Assembly (NCBI GenBank): GCA_031263035.1
Contig: JAISGP010000038.1
Span: 1 to 38,450, forward strand
Length of the DNA stretch: 38,450 bases
Source: Lachnospiraceae bacterium
GTDB taxonomy: Bacteria; Bacillota; Clostridia; Lachnospirales; Lachnospiraceae
Direction of reading: 5' to 3'
Below, piece by piece: positions 1 through 7,901 of this stretch. The translations under genes were made by a program, and so were the position numbers. How positions within the stretch are numbered: position 1 is the stretch's first letter; each line of letters starts with the position of its first letter. The notes beneath the pieces were generated by a model. It worked only from the letters and a program-made list of their open reading frames with translations. It was not told the origin of the DNA and did not search any database.

Positions 1-8
1 ACATAATC

Positions 9-46
9 AATCCAGCCATCAAAAATTTGGTGGCTGGATTTTTATT
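9..46 (+). terminator. Rho-independent terminator of a gene to the left
   Basis: AATCCAGCCATC (9-20) pairs with GGTGGCTGGATT (29-40), one G-T pair included, around an 8-nt A/T loop. TTTTATT follows on the plus strand. It most likely ends a plus-strand gene beyond the left edge. Confidence 0.7.
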
Positions 47-49
47 GTA

Positions 50-151
50 AAAAAATAAGGGGTAAGAACATACCCCTCGACATGATTATATAAACGGCAC
101 CGATTGTTTTTATGATGTGATTTGGAGGCACATCATCGTTTAAAGCTTTAT
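50..151 (-). ncRNA. Candidate small RNA with a CCUCC loop
   Basis: Read on the minus strand, a consensus promoter (158-185) predicts a start near 151, and an intrinsic terminator ends near 50, giving about 100 nt. Within it ATGATGTG and CACATCAT (positions 136-112) form a perfect 8-bp stem closed by the loop CCTCCAAAT. An outer TAAACG/CGTTTA pairing can enclose that hairpin, and the terminator stem follows. The loop offers CCUCC, complementary to a ribosome-binding site; several Firmicutes small RNAs use such C-rich single-stranded patches to block translation. I do not recognise an Rfam family. It does not resemble SRP RNA, 6S RNA or a riboswitch that I can recall. It could instead be an attenuated leader of a gene beyond the left edge. 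Confidence 0.5.
58..77 (-). terminator. Terminator of the candidate small RNA
   Basis: AGGGGTA (77-71 on the minus strand) pairs with TACCCCT (64-58) around a 6-nt loop. TATTTTTTT follows at 57-49, a good U-tract for minus-strand transcription. Confidence 0.65.
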
Positions 152-157
152 AATGAA

Positions 158-185
158 ATTATAACAATTGGGCAAAAATTGTCAA
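158..185 (-). promoter_or_regulatory. Consensus sigma-A promoter
   Basis: On the minus strand TTGACA (185-180) and TATAAT (163-158) are separated by 16 bp. Both hexamers match the consensus in full. No ORF with a ribosome site follows before the terminator at 77-58, so the product is probably RNA. Confidence 0.7.
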
Positions 186-313
186 GGTCATATGGAATGA
201 AATAACCTAATCGTTTTATCTATTTTCCCCATTCAAAATGAACTTTTATGCAAAACAATTAAAGTTTTTCATTTTTAATGCTGATTATTTGAAAAGCCAC
301 AAAATTTTTGAAG

Positions 314-347
314 AAAAAAAGAACTTTAAGATAACCTCTCAAAGTCC
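314..347 (-). terminator. Terminator of the hydrogenase operon
   Basis: On the minus strand GGACTTTGAGA pairs with TCTTAAAGTTC (347-321), with two G-T pairs and a 5-nt loop. A run of seven T residues follows (320-314). It lies about 60 nt past the stop codon of the hydrogenase gene. Confidence 0.75.
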
Positions 348-403
348 TTTTTATAGATATTATTAAATTAATCTTTATAAAAAACTAACACTCAATCCAA
401 ATT

Positions 404-2149
404 TTATTTATGACGTTTACATGCCTTTGGCATTTCCCAACCTTCATGATCTGTATGAAGTAGTTCATGAGCAAGATGAGAATTAGGTTTCTCAAAGAAT
501 TCTTTATATAAAGTCTGAACACTTTGATTTTCATGAGAGAATCTAATATCACTGTGTTTATCAAGTCCATAGAGATTGTCTCCACGAAGACAAGCAAGTT
601 CTTCACCTTCATGAATTGGTTGACCACCACCACCGGTACATCCACCTGGGCAAGCCATAATTTCAACAAAATCATATTGTTTCTTACCGGTTCTGATTGC
701 TTCCATAAGCTTTCTTGTATTTGCAAGACCTGAAGCAACTGCAACCTTAAGTGGAATTCCAGCTAAGTCAAATTCTGCTTCTTTCCAACCATCACAACCT
801 CTAACAGCTTTGAAGGCATCTGGATCTGGGTTCTTTTTAGTAAGTAAAAAGTATGCACTACGAAGAGCAGCTTCCATAACTCCACCTGTTACTCCAAATA
901 TTACAGCAGCTCCTGTTCCTTCTCCAAGAGGTGTATCAAATTCTTCTTCCTCAAGATAAATAGGATTAATATGATCAGCAGCAATTATTCTATCAGCTTC
1001 ACGAGTTGTAATTACAATATCAACATCTGGACCTGTTCCAGTAGAATCCATAGTTGGATATTCACACTCAGCTTTTTTAGCCATACAAGGCATAATTGAT
1101 ATACATCTAATCTTAGCTGGATCTACACCAATCTTCTTAGCAAAATATGTTTTAGTTACTGCTCCAAACATCTGTTGAGGAGATTTAGCAGAACTAAGCA
1201 TATGAACCATGTCTGGATATTGAGATTTAATATATCTAACCCAACCTGGACAGCAAGATGTAAACATAGGAGACTTATCATCACCACGATGAGTATATCT
1301 TTCTATAAATTCTGTTCCTTCTTCCATAATTGTAAGATCGGCAGAAAAGTCAGTATCAAATACATAATTAAATCCAACTTTTTTAAGAGCAGCAACAAGA
1401 CGTTTAACTGTTGCTTTTTCTCTTGTCATTCCAAAGCTTTCACCCCAAGCTGCACGTACAGCTGGTGCTATCTGAACTACAGTTATAATCTCTGGATCTG
1501 CTAAATATTCAAATACTTTTCTTGTATCATCTCTAGCTGTAAGAGCTCCTGTTGGGCAGTGTGTAACACATTGACCACAAGCAACACATTCTGAAGTTGT
1601 TAATTCGCGATTACCACTAACACCTACAGTTGTTCTTGAACCTGTATTTGCAACATCCCAAATACCAATATCTTGAACCTTGTCACATACTTGAATACAA
1701 CGCATACATTTAATACATTTTTCTTCAATACGAACTAATGGGAAATGATCTAATTTACGAGGACGAGGAAGATCTACTTTATAATCAATTTTCTTAAGTC
1801 CTAAACTATTTGCAACTTCTTGAAGTGCACAATTTCCTGAACGAAGACAGTATGCACAATTACAATCATGTTGGCTAAGAATTAATTTAACATTCGTAAT
1901 TCTAGCTGTTCTAACCTTTGGTGAATTTGTGAAAACTTCTATGCCTTCTTCCACAACTGTATTGCAAGAAGCAACAAGTCTATCCATTCCCTTTATTTCA
2001 ACAACACATACACGACAAGCACCGATTTCATTTAAACCTTTTTGGTAACATAAAGAAGGAATCATAATACCATTTGCTCTAGCTGCTTCAAGGATAGTTG
2101 TACCTTCTTTAACTTCTACTTGGTTTCCATCAATAATTAATTTTACCAT
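404..2149 (-). CDS. hydA: [FeFe] hydrogenase catalytic subunit, HydA/HndD type
   Basis: This enzyme reversibly reduces protons to H2 at an H-cluster; in fermenters it discards electrons from NAD(P)H or ferredoxin. The 581 residues show the full modular M3 layout. An N-terminal [2Fe-2S] domain has C34, C45, C48 and C62. The His-Cys cluster follows (H94, C98, C101, C107), then two [4Fe-4S] motifs (C145-C155 and C188-C198). The H-domain carries TSCCPGW (C299/C300), MPCMAKK (C355) and MACPGGCTGG (C500/C504), so all catalytic ligands are present. It is a soluble form with no signal peptide. The ATG overlaps the end of the upstream partner gene (ATGGTAA), and its GGAGGG ribosome site lies inside that gene, so the two are translationally coupled. 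The maturases HydE, HydF and HydG are not in this window. Confidence 0.95.
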   Translation of the reverse strand: MVKLIIDGNQVEVKEGTTILEAARANGIMIPSLCYQKGLNEIGACRVCVVEIKGMDRLVASCNTVVEEGIEVFTNSPKVRTARITNVKLILSQHDCNCAYCLRSGNCALQEVANSLGLKKIDYKVDLPRPRKLDHFPLVRIEEKCIKCMRCIQVCDKVQDIGIWDVANTGSRTTVGVSGNRELTTSECVACGQCVTHCPTGALTARDDTRKVFEYLADPEIITVVQIAPAVRAAWGESFGMTREKATVKRLVAALKKVGFNYVFDTDFSADLTIMEEGTEFIERYTHRGDDKSPMFTSCCPGWVRYIKSQYPDMVHMLSSAKSPQQMFGAVTKTYFAKKIGVDPAKIRCISIMPCMAKKAECEYPTMDSTGTGPDVDIVITTREADRIIAADHINPIYLEEEEFDTPLGEGTGAAVIFGVTGGVMEAALRSAYFLLTKKNPDPDAFKAVRGCDGWKEAEFDLAGIPLKVAVASGLANTRKLMEAIRTGKKQYDFVEIMACPGGCTGGGGQPIHEGEELACLRGDNLYGLDKHSDIRFSHENQSVQTLYKEFFEKPNSHLAHELLHTDHEGWEMPKACKRHK

Positions 2150-3975
2150 TTGTCTACTCTCCCTCCTTTAAAGCCGCCATAACCAAAGTGGTCACAACGT
2201 AAGCATCTTCTAGATTCTTGCATAGCTTCTTCATAAGACATACCACATTCAGCAAGTTCAAAATCATTCTTTCTTTCGGCAGCATCTCTTTCTTTCATAG
2301 TTACACGTCCGCAAGCTGGTTTATCTGCAAATCTAGGAGCAGGGATATCAACATCAACTGAAATTTCATGTTCAAAGCCAAGATATTCATCAATATTAGC
2401 CGCGCCAACCTTACCTGCAGCAATAGCACGAATAACTGTAGCCGGGCCAGTAACACAATCTCCTCCTGCAAATACACCTGGAATGTCTTGGAATCCAGAA
2501 TCAGAAAGAGCACTGATTACTCCACGTTGTACAGGAATACCTGCATCTTCAAATTGTTTAACTTCAATTCCTTGACCAATAGAAACGAGAACATAATCAA
2601 CAGGAATACGTACTTCTTCTGTATCTGCATTTGAAGGAGCCGGACGTCCACGTTTAACTTCTCCAATAATCTGTGGTTGTACCCATAAAGCACAAGCATT
2701 CCCCTCTTCATCAAGTTCAATACGAACTGGTGCCATAAGTTCTTTAACTTCGCAGCCTTCAGCTATAGCACCTTCTACTTCTTCAGGAAGGGCAGTCATA
2801 TCTGCAATTCTACGGCGATATACAATAAGTGTATCTTCAGCACCACATCTAACGGCTGATCTAGCAACGTCCATAGCAACGTTACCTCCACCAATTACTG
2901 CAACACGTTTGCCTGTAAAGTCTGGACGTATTCCATCACCTATTTCACGTAGCATAGTAACAGCTGAAAGTACTCTACCACCTTCTTCACCTTCTATACC
3001 AATCTTCTTATCTGTATGAGCACCGATTGCAATATATACAGCATCAAAATCATCTTCAAGTTGTTTCATTGAAATATCTTTTCCAACTGAAACTTCAGTT
3101 TTTACTTCAACTCCATTTGAAAGAAGTATTTCTATCTCTGCATCAAGTAAGTCTTTTGGAAGTCTATAATTAGGAATTCCATATGCAAGCATACCGCCAA
3201 GACGTTTTCTCTGCTCGAAAATGGTAACCTTATGTCCCATAAGAGATAAGAAATATGCAGCACTGATACCACCTGCACCACCACCAATTACTGCTACACT
3301 CTTTCCGGTTGGCTCTGCAGGAGTTGGAGCAGGAACTTTACCTGCATTATCTACAGCAAAACGTTTTAAACCACGAATATTAACAGCATCATCAACCATG
3401 TTACGACGGCATCTTGCCTCACAAGGATGTTCGCAAATAAGACCGCAAACAGCTACAAGAGGATTATCTTTTCTGATAAGTCTAACTGCATCAGCATATC
3501 TTCCTTCTGCAACCAATGCAATATATCCAGGTATATCTACACCTGCTGGGCATAAAGCTGAACATGGGACTGGTTGGTCAAGAGTTGAGATACATTTACC
3601 TCTTTCAATATGTTCAATGTAATCATCTCTAAATCCTTCAAGTCCTGTTAATACCATGTGTGCTGCTTCATATCCGATAGCACAGTCAGCAGAATAATAA
3701 ATAGTTTTGGCTGTCTCTTCAATTAATGTAAGAGTATCCATATTTGCATCCCCATTTAATACATCATCAAGGAGATTTTGAAGTTGTCCAAGTCCAATTC
3801 GACATGGAACACATTTACCACATGTTTGACAGTGGCACATGTTTAAGAAAGATTTTGCTAAATCAACAGGACACAATCCTGGTGGGCTTGCAACTATCCT
3901 TCTCTCAAGGTCTTTATACAGTTCCTCAACTGTAGATTGAGCCTTGTTTCTAGTTACAATACTAAGTCTACTCAT
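2143..3975 (-). CDS. NuoF-type Fe-S / GltD-type FAD oxidoreductase fusion, hydrogenase partner
   Basis: This is probably the NAD(P)H-handling partner of the adjacent hydrogenase (inference from fusion and operon). Residues about 40-110 match the C-terminal [4Fe-4S] domain of NuoF/HydB: CGKCVPCR (C52, C55, C58) and a distal Cys (C98). The FMN- and NADH-binding part of NuoF is missing. Residues about 130-560 are a GltD-like small glutamate synthase flavoprotein: an N-terminal Cys cluster (C138, C142, C177, C181, C185, C189), an FAD fingerprint GGGAGG (231-236), and a second nucleotide site GGGNVA (362-367). AGGDCVTGPA near 504-513 is the usual second FAD motif. The tail has another CLRC. The start has a weak GAGG site ten or so bases upstream. 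The electron path and cofactor preference cannot be told from sequence. Confidence 0.85.
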   Translation of the reverse strand: MSRLSIVTRNKAQSTVEELYKDLERRIVASPPGLCPVDLAKSFLNMCHCQTCGKCVPCRIGLGQLQNLLDDVLNGDANMDTLTLIEETAKTIYYSADCAIGYEAAHMVLTGLEGFRDDYIEHIERGKCISTLDQPVPCSALCPAGVDIPGYIALVAEGRYADAVRLIRKDNPLVAVCGLICEHPCEARCRRNMVDDAVNIRGLKRFAVDNAGKVPAPTPAEPTGKSVAVIGGGAGGISAAYFLSLMGHKVTIFEQRKRLGGMLAYGIPNYRLPKDLLDAEIEILLSNGVEVKTEVSVGKDISMKQLEDDFDAVYIAIGAHTDKKIGIEGEEGGRVLSAVTMLREIGDGIRPDFTGKRVAVIGGGNVAMDVARSAVRCGAEDTLIVYRRRIADMTALPEEVEGAIAEGCEVKELMAPVRIELDEEGNACALWVQPQIIGEVKRGRPAPSNADTEEVRIPVDYVLVSIGQGIEVKQFEDAGIPVQRGVISALSDSGFQDIPGVFAGGDCVTGPATVIRAIAAGKVGAANIDEYLGFEHEISVDVDIPAPRFADKPACGRVTMKERDAAERKNDFELAECGMSYEEAMQESRRCLRCDHFGYGGFKGGRVDKW

Positions 3976-4031
3976 GTTTTTTACTACCTCGCCTTCTTAC
4001 ATATTTAGTCGTCTTTCCTCAAATAAAAAAT

Positions 4032-4060
4032 ATTATACCTGTTTAATAACAAATTATCAA
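4032..4060 (-). promoter_or_regulatory. Promoter of the hydrogenase operon
   Basis: TTGATA (4060-4055) and TATAAT (4037-4032) on the minus strand are 17 bp apart. The start would lie near 4025, giving a leader of about 50 nt. The spacer contains TTTGTTATTAAACA, an imperfect inverted repeat that only loosely recalls the Rex redox-repressor site (TTGTTAA-N4-TTAACAA), so NADH/NAD control is possible but weakly supported. Confidence 0.6.
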
Positions 4061-4485
4061 ATATTTAAGCAGAAATACACAGAAAATAATTATAACCCGT
4101 TTAAATATTCTGATAAAACAAATATAATACTTAAAAAATCAGAGGTCACAACTTCCTCTCATCGTCTATGTTAAATTATTACGCACTAATTAGTAGAATT
4201 CTCTACAATTGTGGGTTCAAAAATAATTCTATCCTTCCCCTTGATAGAATTCCTCACCTCTAATGACATATAATTCGTATAAACAACTGTCTTAAGTATA
4301 TCATATTTTGACAATTTTTCAATCGAACTGATTATTCTCCCTATATATTTAGTTGTTTTTAACATAAAATTCGGCATATTAAAGGATTATTCCACATTTT
4401 TTTGTGGAAAATAACCAAAGTCTTTATTATCCTCATTTGCAATTTCCTAAAAAAAATATTTCCTAGAATTTTTCTATGATTTCCC

Positions 4486-4514
4486 TTGATATATAAAAGA
4501 TAGTACTCTATAAT
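4486..4514 (+). promoter_or_regulatory. Promoter of the 2-hydroxyacid dehydrogenase gene
   Basis: TTGATA (4486-4491) and TATAAT (4509-4514) are separated by exactly 17 bp. The predicted start near 4521 leaves a leader of about 130 nt that contains several palindromes. Confidence 0.7.
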
Positions 4515-4524
4515 TTTCTATAAA

Positions 4525-4542
4525 ATATTACTTAAGTAATAT
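4525..4542 (+). promoter_or_regulatory. 18-bp perfect palindrome at the transcription start, likely operator
   Basis: ATATTACTTAAGTAATAT is a perfect palindrome placed 10-28 bp after the -10 box, the classic spot for a roadblock repressor. A related word, TTTACTTAGTAAA, recurs at 4590-4602, about six helical turns downstream. The protein that binds is unknown. Confidence 0.5.
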
Positions 4543-4544
4543 CA

Positions 4545-4570
4545 TAAGGAAAAATCTTTGTTTTTCCTTA
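4545..4570 (+). promoter_or_regulatory. Leader hairpin of the dehydrogenase mRNA
   Basis: TAAGGAAAAA and TTTTTCCTTA form a perfect 10-bp stem with the loop TCTTTG. No U-tract follows, so it is not a terminator. It may stabilise the leader or be part of an RNA switch. Confidence 0.4.
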
Positions 4571-4649
4571 AATAGCTTGATGAAATACTTTTACTTAGTA
4601 AAGCAAATTTATCTAGCTTAATTATTTTTAACATACGGAGGATTTATAA

Positions 4650-5585
4650 ATGAAAATAGTATTTTTAGATGCTAAAACAATTGGAGATGATATTGACTTA
4701 TCAGGTTTTGATAAATTAGGAGAAGTTATAAAATATCCTTTTACTAAAACATCAGAGGCTTCAGAACGTATAGGAGATGCTGATGTATTAATTGTAAATA
4801 AAGTTCAAGTCAATGAAGAAACTATAGGAAGCGCTTCTAATCTTAAACTTGTTTGTGTTACTGCAACAGGTACAAATAACCTTGATAAAGATTACCTAGC
4901 AAAAAGAAATATCGAATGGCGAAATGTAGCCGGATATTCTACAGAAAGTGTTGCTCAACATACATTTGCACTACTATTCTATCTTTTTGAAAAATTACCA
5001 TACTATGACAAATATGTAAAAGACGAAAAGTATGTTAACGACATTATTTTCACTCATTTTGAGCAAAGATTTCATGAACTAAATGGTAAAACTTGGGGAA
5101 TTATCGGACTAGGAGCAATTGGAAGAAGAGTGTATGAAATAGCTAAGTGCTTTGGATGCAAGATGATTTATGCTTCTGCTTCAGGAAGTAAACCTCAAGA
5201 AGGTTATAATCAAGTAGATATGGATACATTGCTAAAAGAAGCTGACATTATTTCAATTCATGCCCCATTAAATGAAAGTACTGAAAACTTAATCAATAAA
5301 GAAGCTTTCGATAAAATGAAAAAATCTGCAATCTTAATAAATGTTGGACGTGGACCAATTGTAAATGAACAAGACTTATATGATGCACTAAATGAAGATA
5401 AAATTGTTGCTGCAGGCTTAGATGTACTAAGTGTTGAACCAATGAGTGATACTAATCCTCTTGTAAAGATGAAAGATAGCAACAAACTCTTCATCACTCC
5501 ACATATAGCATGGGCAAGCATTGAAGCAAGAATTCGTTTAATGGATACTATACTACAACAAGTAACGGAATTCTTTAAAAAGTAA
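4650..5585 (+). CDS. NAD-dependent D-2-hydroxyacid dehydrogenase
   Basis: The protein interconverts a 2-keto acid and its D-2-hydroxy acid with NAD(H). Candidates include hydroxypyruvate/glycerate or D-lactate-type substrates; the exact one cannot be read from sequence. The 311 residues fit the family. The substrate-binding part is split around a Rossmann domain with GLGAIG (153-158). The catalytic triad is visible: R234 in NVGRG, E263 in SVEP and H285 in TPHIAWAS. The start is set by ACGGAGG nine bases upstream. It is one of only two plus-strand genes, is transcribed alone from its own promoter, and ends at a terminator shared with the facing gene. The palindromes at its start site suggest dedicated control. 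Confidence 0.9.
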   Translation: MKIVFLDAKTIGDDIDLSGFDKLGEVIKYPFTKTSEASERIGDADVLIVNKVQVNEETIGSASNLKLVCVTATGTNNLDKDYLAKRNIEWRNVAGYSTESVAQHTFALLFYLFEKLPYYDKYVKDEKYVNDIIFTHFEQRFHELNGKTWGIIGLGAIGRRVYEIAKCFGCKMIYASASGSKPQEGYNQVDMDTLLKEADIISIHAPLNESTENLINKEAFDKMKKSAILINVGRGPIVNEQDLYDALNEDKIVAAGLDVLSVEPMSDTNPLVKMKDSNKLFITPHIAWASIEARIRLMDTILQQVTEFFKK

Positions 5586-5651
5586 AAATACACATATTCA
5601 TGAAAACCTAGCTTTTAACCAGCAAACTTGTTTTGTATATGTAAATAAAAT

Positions 5652-5708
5652 AAAAATAGTCTTATAGGCATTAGTAATATTACGAGCCTTAAGACTATTT
5701 TTATTTTA
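5652..5708. terminator. Bidirectional terminator
   Basis: AAAAATAGTCTTA (5652-5664) pairs with TAAGACTATTTTT (5690-5702), and AGGC with GCCT inside, one bulged T between. U-rich tails lie on both sides, so it can end both the plus-strand dehydrogenase and the minus-strand gene at 5733. Confidence 0.85.
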
Positions 5709-5732
5709 AATATACATAGAAAAAATCACTAA

Positions 5733-6020
5733 CTATTTAAATTTAATTTCCTCAATTTCCTCTTCAATTTCAGAAATTTCATTATCTCTATCCTCAATAC
5801 CTTCGCAAATAGTTATTAATGAATCATCTGTAATCTCATTATTCTTAAACTTCTCATAAACAAGTTTACCGATTTCTTGAAAATCCTTATCTGTTTGACG
5901 ACTTAATGAACTAATCTTATATTTCTTCTTTTGAACCTCAACTGTATCTGATACCTTGTCGCTTACATCTAAAGCTTTACCCTTTACCATATCTGCAAAA
6001 TCTTTTACTCTTTGATCCAT
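5733..6020 (-). CDS. Small coiled-coil protein of unknown function
   Basis: This protein has 95 residues, is highly charged, and has no membrane segment or signal peptide. Residues about 8-35 look helical and amphipathic; the last 20 are almost all Glu, Ile and Lys and should form a coiled coil. I recognise no catalytic motif. It resembles small cytosolic proteins common in Clostridia, some of which carry a C-terminal zinc ribbon that is absent here. An ATG five codons upstream (6035) reads ATGGAGGTG; that GGAGGTG is the ribosome site for the ATG at 6020, so the shorter start is chosen. An inverted repeat, ACCTTAT/ATAAGGT, lies upstream at 6090-6108. Confidence 0.65.
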   Translation of the reverse strand: MDQRVKDFADMVKGKALDVSDKVSDTVEVQKKKYKISSLSRQTDKDFQEIGKLVYEKFKNNEITDDSLITICEGIEDRDNEISEIEEEIEEIKFK

Positions 6021-6089
6021 AATTTGCACCTCCATTTTTTGTCATAATACTAGTTTCCAAATCATTAACCATATAGTGTTTTACCTTTT

Positions 6090-6108
6090 ACCTTATCTAC
6101 TATAAGGT
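6090..6108. repeat. Inverted repeat upstream of the coiled-coil gene
   Basis: ACCTTAT (6090-6096) and ATAAGGT (6102-6108) are perfect arms around CTACT, with T/A-rich flanks that extend the pairing. No U-tract follows in either direction, so an operator or mRNA hairpin is more likely than a terminator. Confidence 0.35.
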
Positions 6109-6199
6109 TAAAACTTCATAAATACTTTGCTTTATATTTATATAATTACTTACATTTATTACGCTAAAAAAAAATTTTATTTGCATATCGTAAACAAAT

Positions 6200-7675
6200 T
6201 TATACTCCAGCGTGATGAACTGCTTCAGTTCGTAATTTAATCTGTGGGCCACCTGTGCCATCAATATACTCACTGGTTATAGTTACTTCCCCAATACTAT
6301 CATCTTTAGGGATTTCATACATAATATCAAGCATAAATTCCTCAATAATAGCTCGAAGAGCTCTGGCACCTGTATCTTTTTCCATTGCCTTTTTAGCAAT
6401 AGCATGAAGAGATTCTTCATTAAACTCTAACTTTACTTCATCTAATGCAAGGAGTTTTTGATATTGTTTGATAATTGCATTCTTAGGTTCTCTAAGAATT
6501 TCAACTAGAGCATCTTCATTTAAACCAGATAATGTAAATACAATTGGAAGTCTTCCTAAGAATTCAGGAATCATACCAAATTCTCTTAAGTCTTCAATAG
6601 TAACCTTAGAAAGAATATCCCTATCCTTATCATATTTATCTTTTAAATCAGCCCCAAAACCTATAGTAGATTGTTTAAGAAGCCTTTCTTTAATAATATT
6701 ATCAAGTCCTGGGAAAGCTCCTCCTACAATAAATAAAATATTCTTTGTATTTATAGTAGTCATAGGAACCATAGGGTTCTTACTATTTGAACCGATAGGA
6801 ACTTCAACTTCGCTACCTTCAAGAAGTTTTAACATCCCTTGTTGTACAGCTTCACCACTTACATCACGAGAATTAACATTCTGTTTCTTAGCAATCTTAT
6901 CTATCTCATCAATAAATACAATTCCCTGTTCGGCTTTTTCCACGTCATTACCTGCATTTGCAAGTAGCTTTGAAAGAACACTTTCAATATCATCTCCAAT
7001 ATACCCAGCTTCAGTTAAAGATGTTGCATCAGTAATAGCTAAAGGCACGTCTAAAAGTTTCGCAAGGATTTTAACCATATATGTTTTTCCTGAACCTGTA
7101 GGTCCAATCATCATCATATTTGATTTTTCGATTTCTATTTCATCCATAGTATCTGTGGCAACTCGTTTATAATGATTATAAACAGCAACAGACATAGCCT
7201 TTTTCGCTTTATCTTGTCCGATAACATATTCATCCAGACTAGCTTTAATCTTATGAGGTGCCGGCAAATTATTAATGTCGATAGCTGGTTTTTCCTCTTT
7301 TTCTGCAGTAGCCTTCTTTTTTAATTTCTGTTTTTTAGGCTCTTCTTTAGGCAAATCACTCATGTTAAAAAGATTACCACCAGACATATTTGGCATATTC
7401 TGCATAAGCTTATTAATATCAATATTGCCATTGTTCATCATATCGAAACTTCTCTGCATACAATCGTTGCAAATATGAATATTATTTGGCAAATCTATCT
7501 GCTTACCGGTAACACTTTCTGGCCTTCTACACATAAAACAATATTTTTCATATTCATCTTTATGCTCTGTAGTTTTATCCTGATCCTCTTTTTTGCTTTC
7601 TTCTACACTTCCACTAACCTTCTCAGGTGTATCTTTTTCCTCTTTAATTTCTGTATCCTTAATATCTTCTGACAA
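6200..7675 (-). CDS. clpX: ClpX-like AAA+ unfoldase with N-terminal extension
   Basis: ClpX-type hexamers unfold proteins and feed them to ClpP. Numbered from the upstream ATG, it has a charged N-terminal stretch (about 1-50), a C4 zinc finger (C56, C59, C79, C82), Walker A GPTGSGKT (201-208), a pore loop GYIG (234-237; usually GYVG), Walker B VFIDEID, and the ClpP-docking IGF (348-350). The RKH loop that helps recognise tagged substrates is absent; the sequence there reads SNSKNP. clpP is not adjacent, as it often is. So it may be a second, specialised ClpX paralogue. For the start, the ATG at 7705 has no ribosome site, while AAAGGGGAG lies six bases before a TTG at 7675, which I prefer (491 aa). 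Confidence 0.8.
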   Translation of the reverse strand: MSEDIKDTEIKEEKDTPEKVSGSVEESKKEDQDKTTEHKDEYEKYCFMCRRPESVTGKQIDLPNNIHICNDCMQRSFDMMNNGNIDINKLMQNMPNMSGGNLFNMSDLPKEEPKKQKLKKKATAEKEEKPAIDINNLPAPHKIKASLDEYVIGQDKAKKAMSVAVYNHYKRVATDTMDEIEIEKSNMMMIGPTGSGKTYMVKILAKLLDVPLAITDATSLTEAGYIGDDIESVLSKLLANAGNDVEKAEQGIVFIDEIDKIAKKQNVNSRDVSGEAVQQGMLKLLEGSEVEVPIGSNSKNPMVPMTTINTKNILFIVGGAFPGLDNIIKERLLKQSTIGFGADLKDKYDKDRDILSKVTIEDLREFGMIPEFLGRLPIVFTLSGLNEDALVEILREPKNAIIKQYQKLLALDEVKLEFNEESLHAIAKKAMEKDTGARALRAIIEEFMLDIMYEIPKDDSIGEVTITSEYIDGTGGPQIKLRTEAVHHAGV

Positions 7676-7901
7676 TGTAGTCTCCCCTTTATAAAGTAAT
7701 TTCATTTGATTTTTTAATTAATTTCTGTAAATACAAGGATAATTCTAACTTATTTTTATGTATACCATGTGTAAAATACTATTCTATCGGTTCACACTAC
7801 TCTTAAGACAAATCGATTAATATAACTTATTTCTTTGAAATAAATATACGATGCTATATTATAATTTTTATCCATTTCGAATGAACTCTTAAAAAATCCT
7901 A

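Larger units (their letters stand above)
1..403. other. Intergenic region left of the hydrogenase operon
   Basis: No protein gene is visible here. From left to right it holds a plus-strand terminator hairpin for a gene outside the window, a minus-strand terminator, a structured stretch with a consensus minus-strand promoter (probable small RNA), and the terminator of the hydrogenase operon. Each is listed separately. Confidence 0.75.
3976..4649. other. Divergent intergenic region, hydrogenase / hydroxyacid dehydrogenase
   Basis: This 674-bp, very A+T-rich gap separates divergent genes. It holds the hydrogenase promoter (4032-4060) on the minus strand and the dehydrogenase promoter (4486-4514) on the plus strand. 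An inverted repeat with TTCCACA/TGTGGAA arms lies near 4390-4409. Two palindromes and a 10-bp hairpin follow the plus-strand promoter. I see no convincing gene; a 63-codon minus-strand reading frame at 4377-4186 lacks a ribosome site. Confidence 0.7.

Noticed and set aside
109-136. An 8-codon ORF (MMCLQITS) in the candidate small RNA
   Set aside because: It has no ribosome site, and its bases are fully explained by the perfect hairpin.
3944-4174. A 76-codon plus-strand reading frame
   Set aside because: It overlaps the start and promoter of the hydrogenase operon, is composed mostly of A/T-rich codons, and has no ribosome site.
4186-4377. A 63-codon minus-strand reading frame in the gap between the hydrogenase and the dehydrogenase
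   Set aside because: It has no ribosome site before its ATG, shows no recognisable domain, and lies in A+T-rich DNA where open frames of this length occur by chance.
4388-4412. The TTCCACA/TGTGGAA hairpin as a terminator
   Set aside because: No U-tract follows on either strand and there is no gene on either side that would end there.
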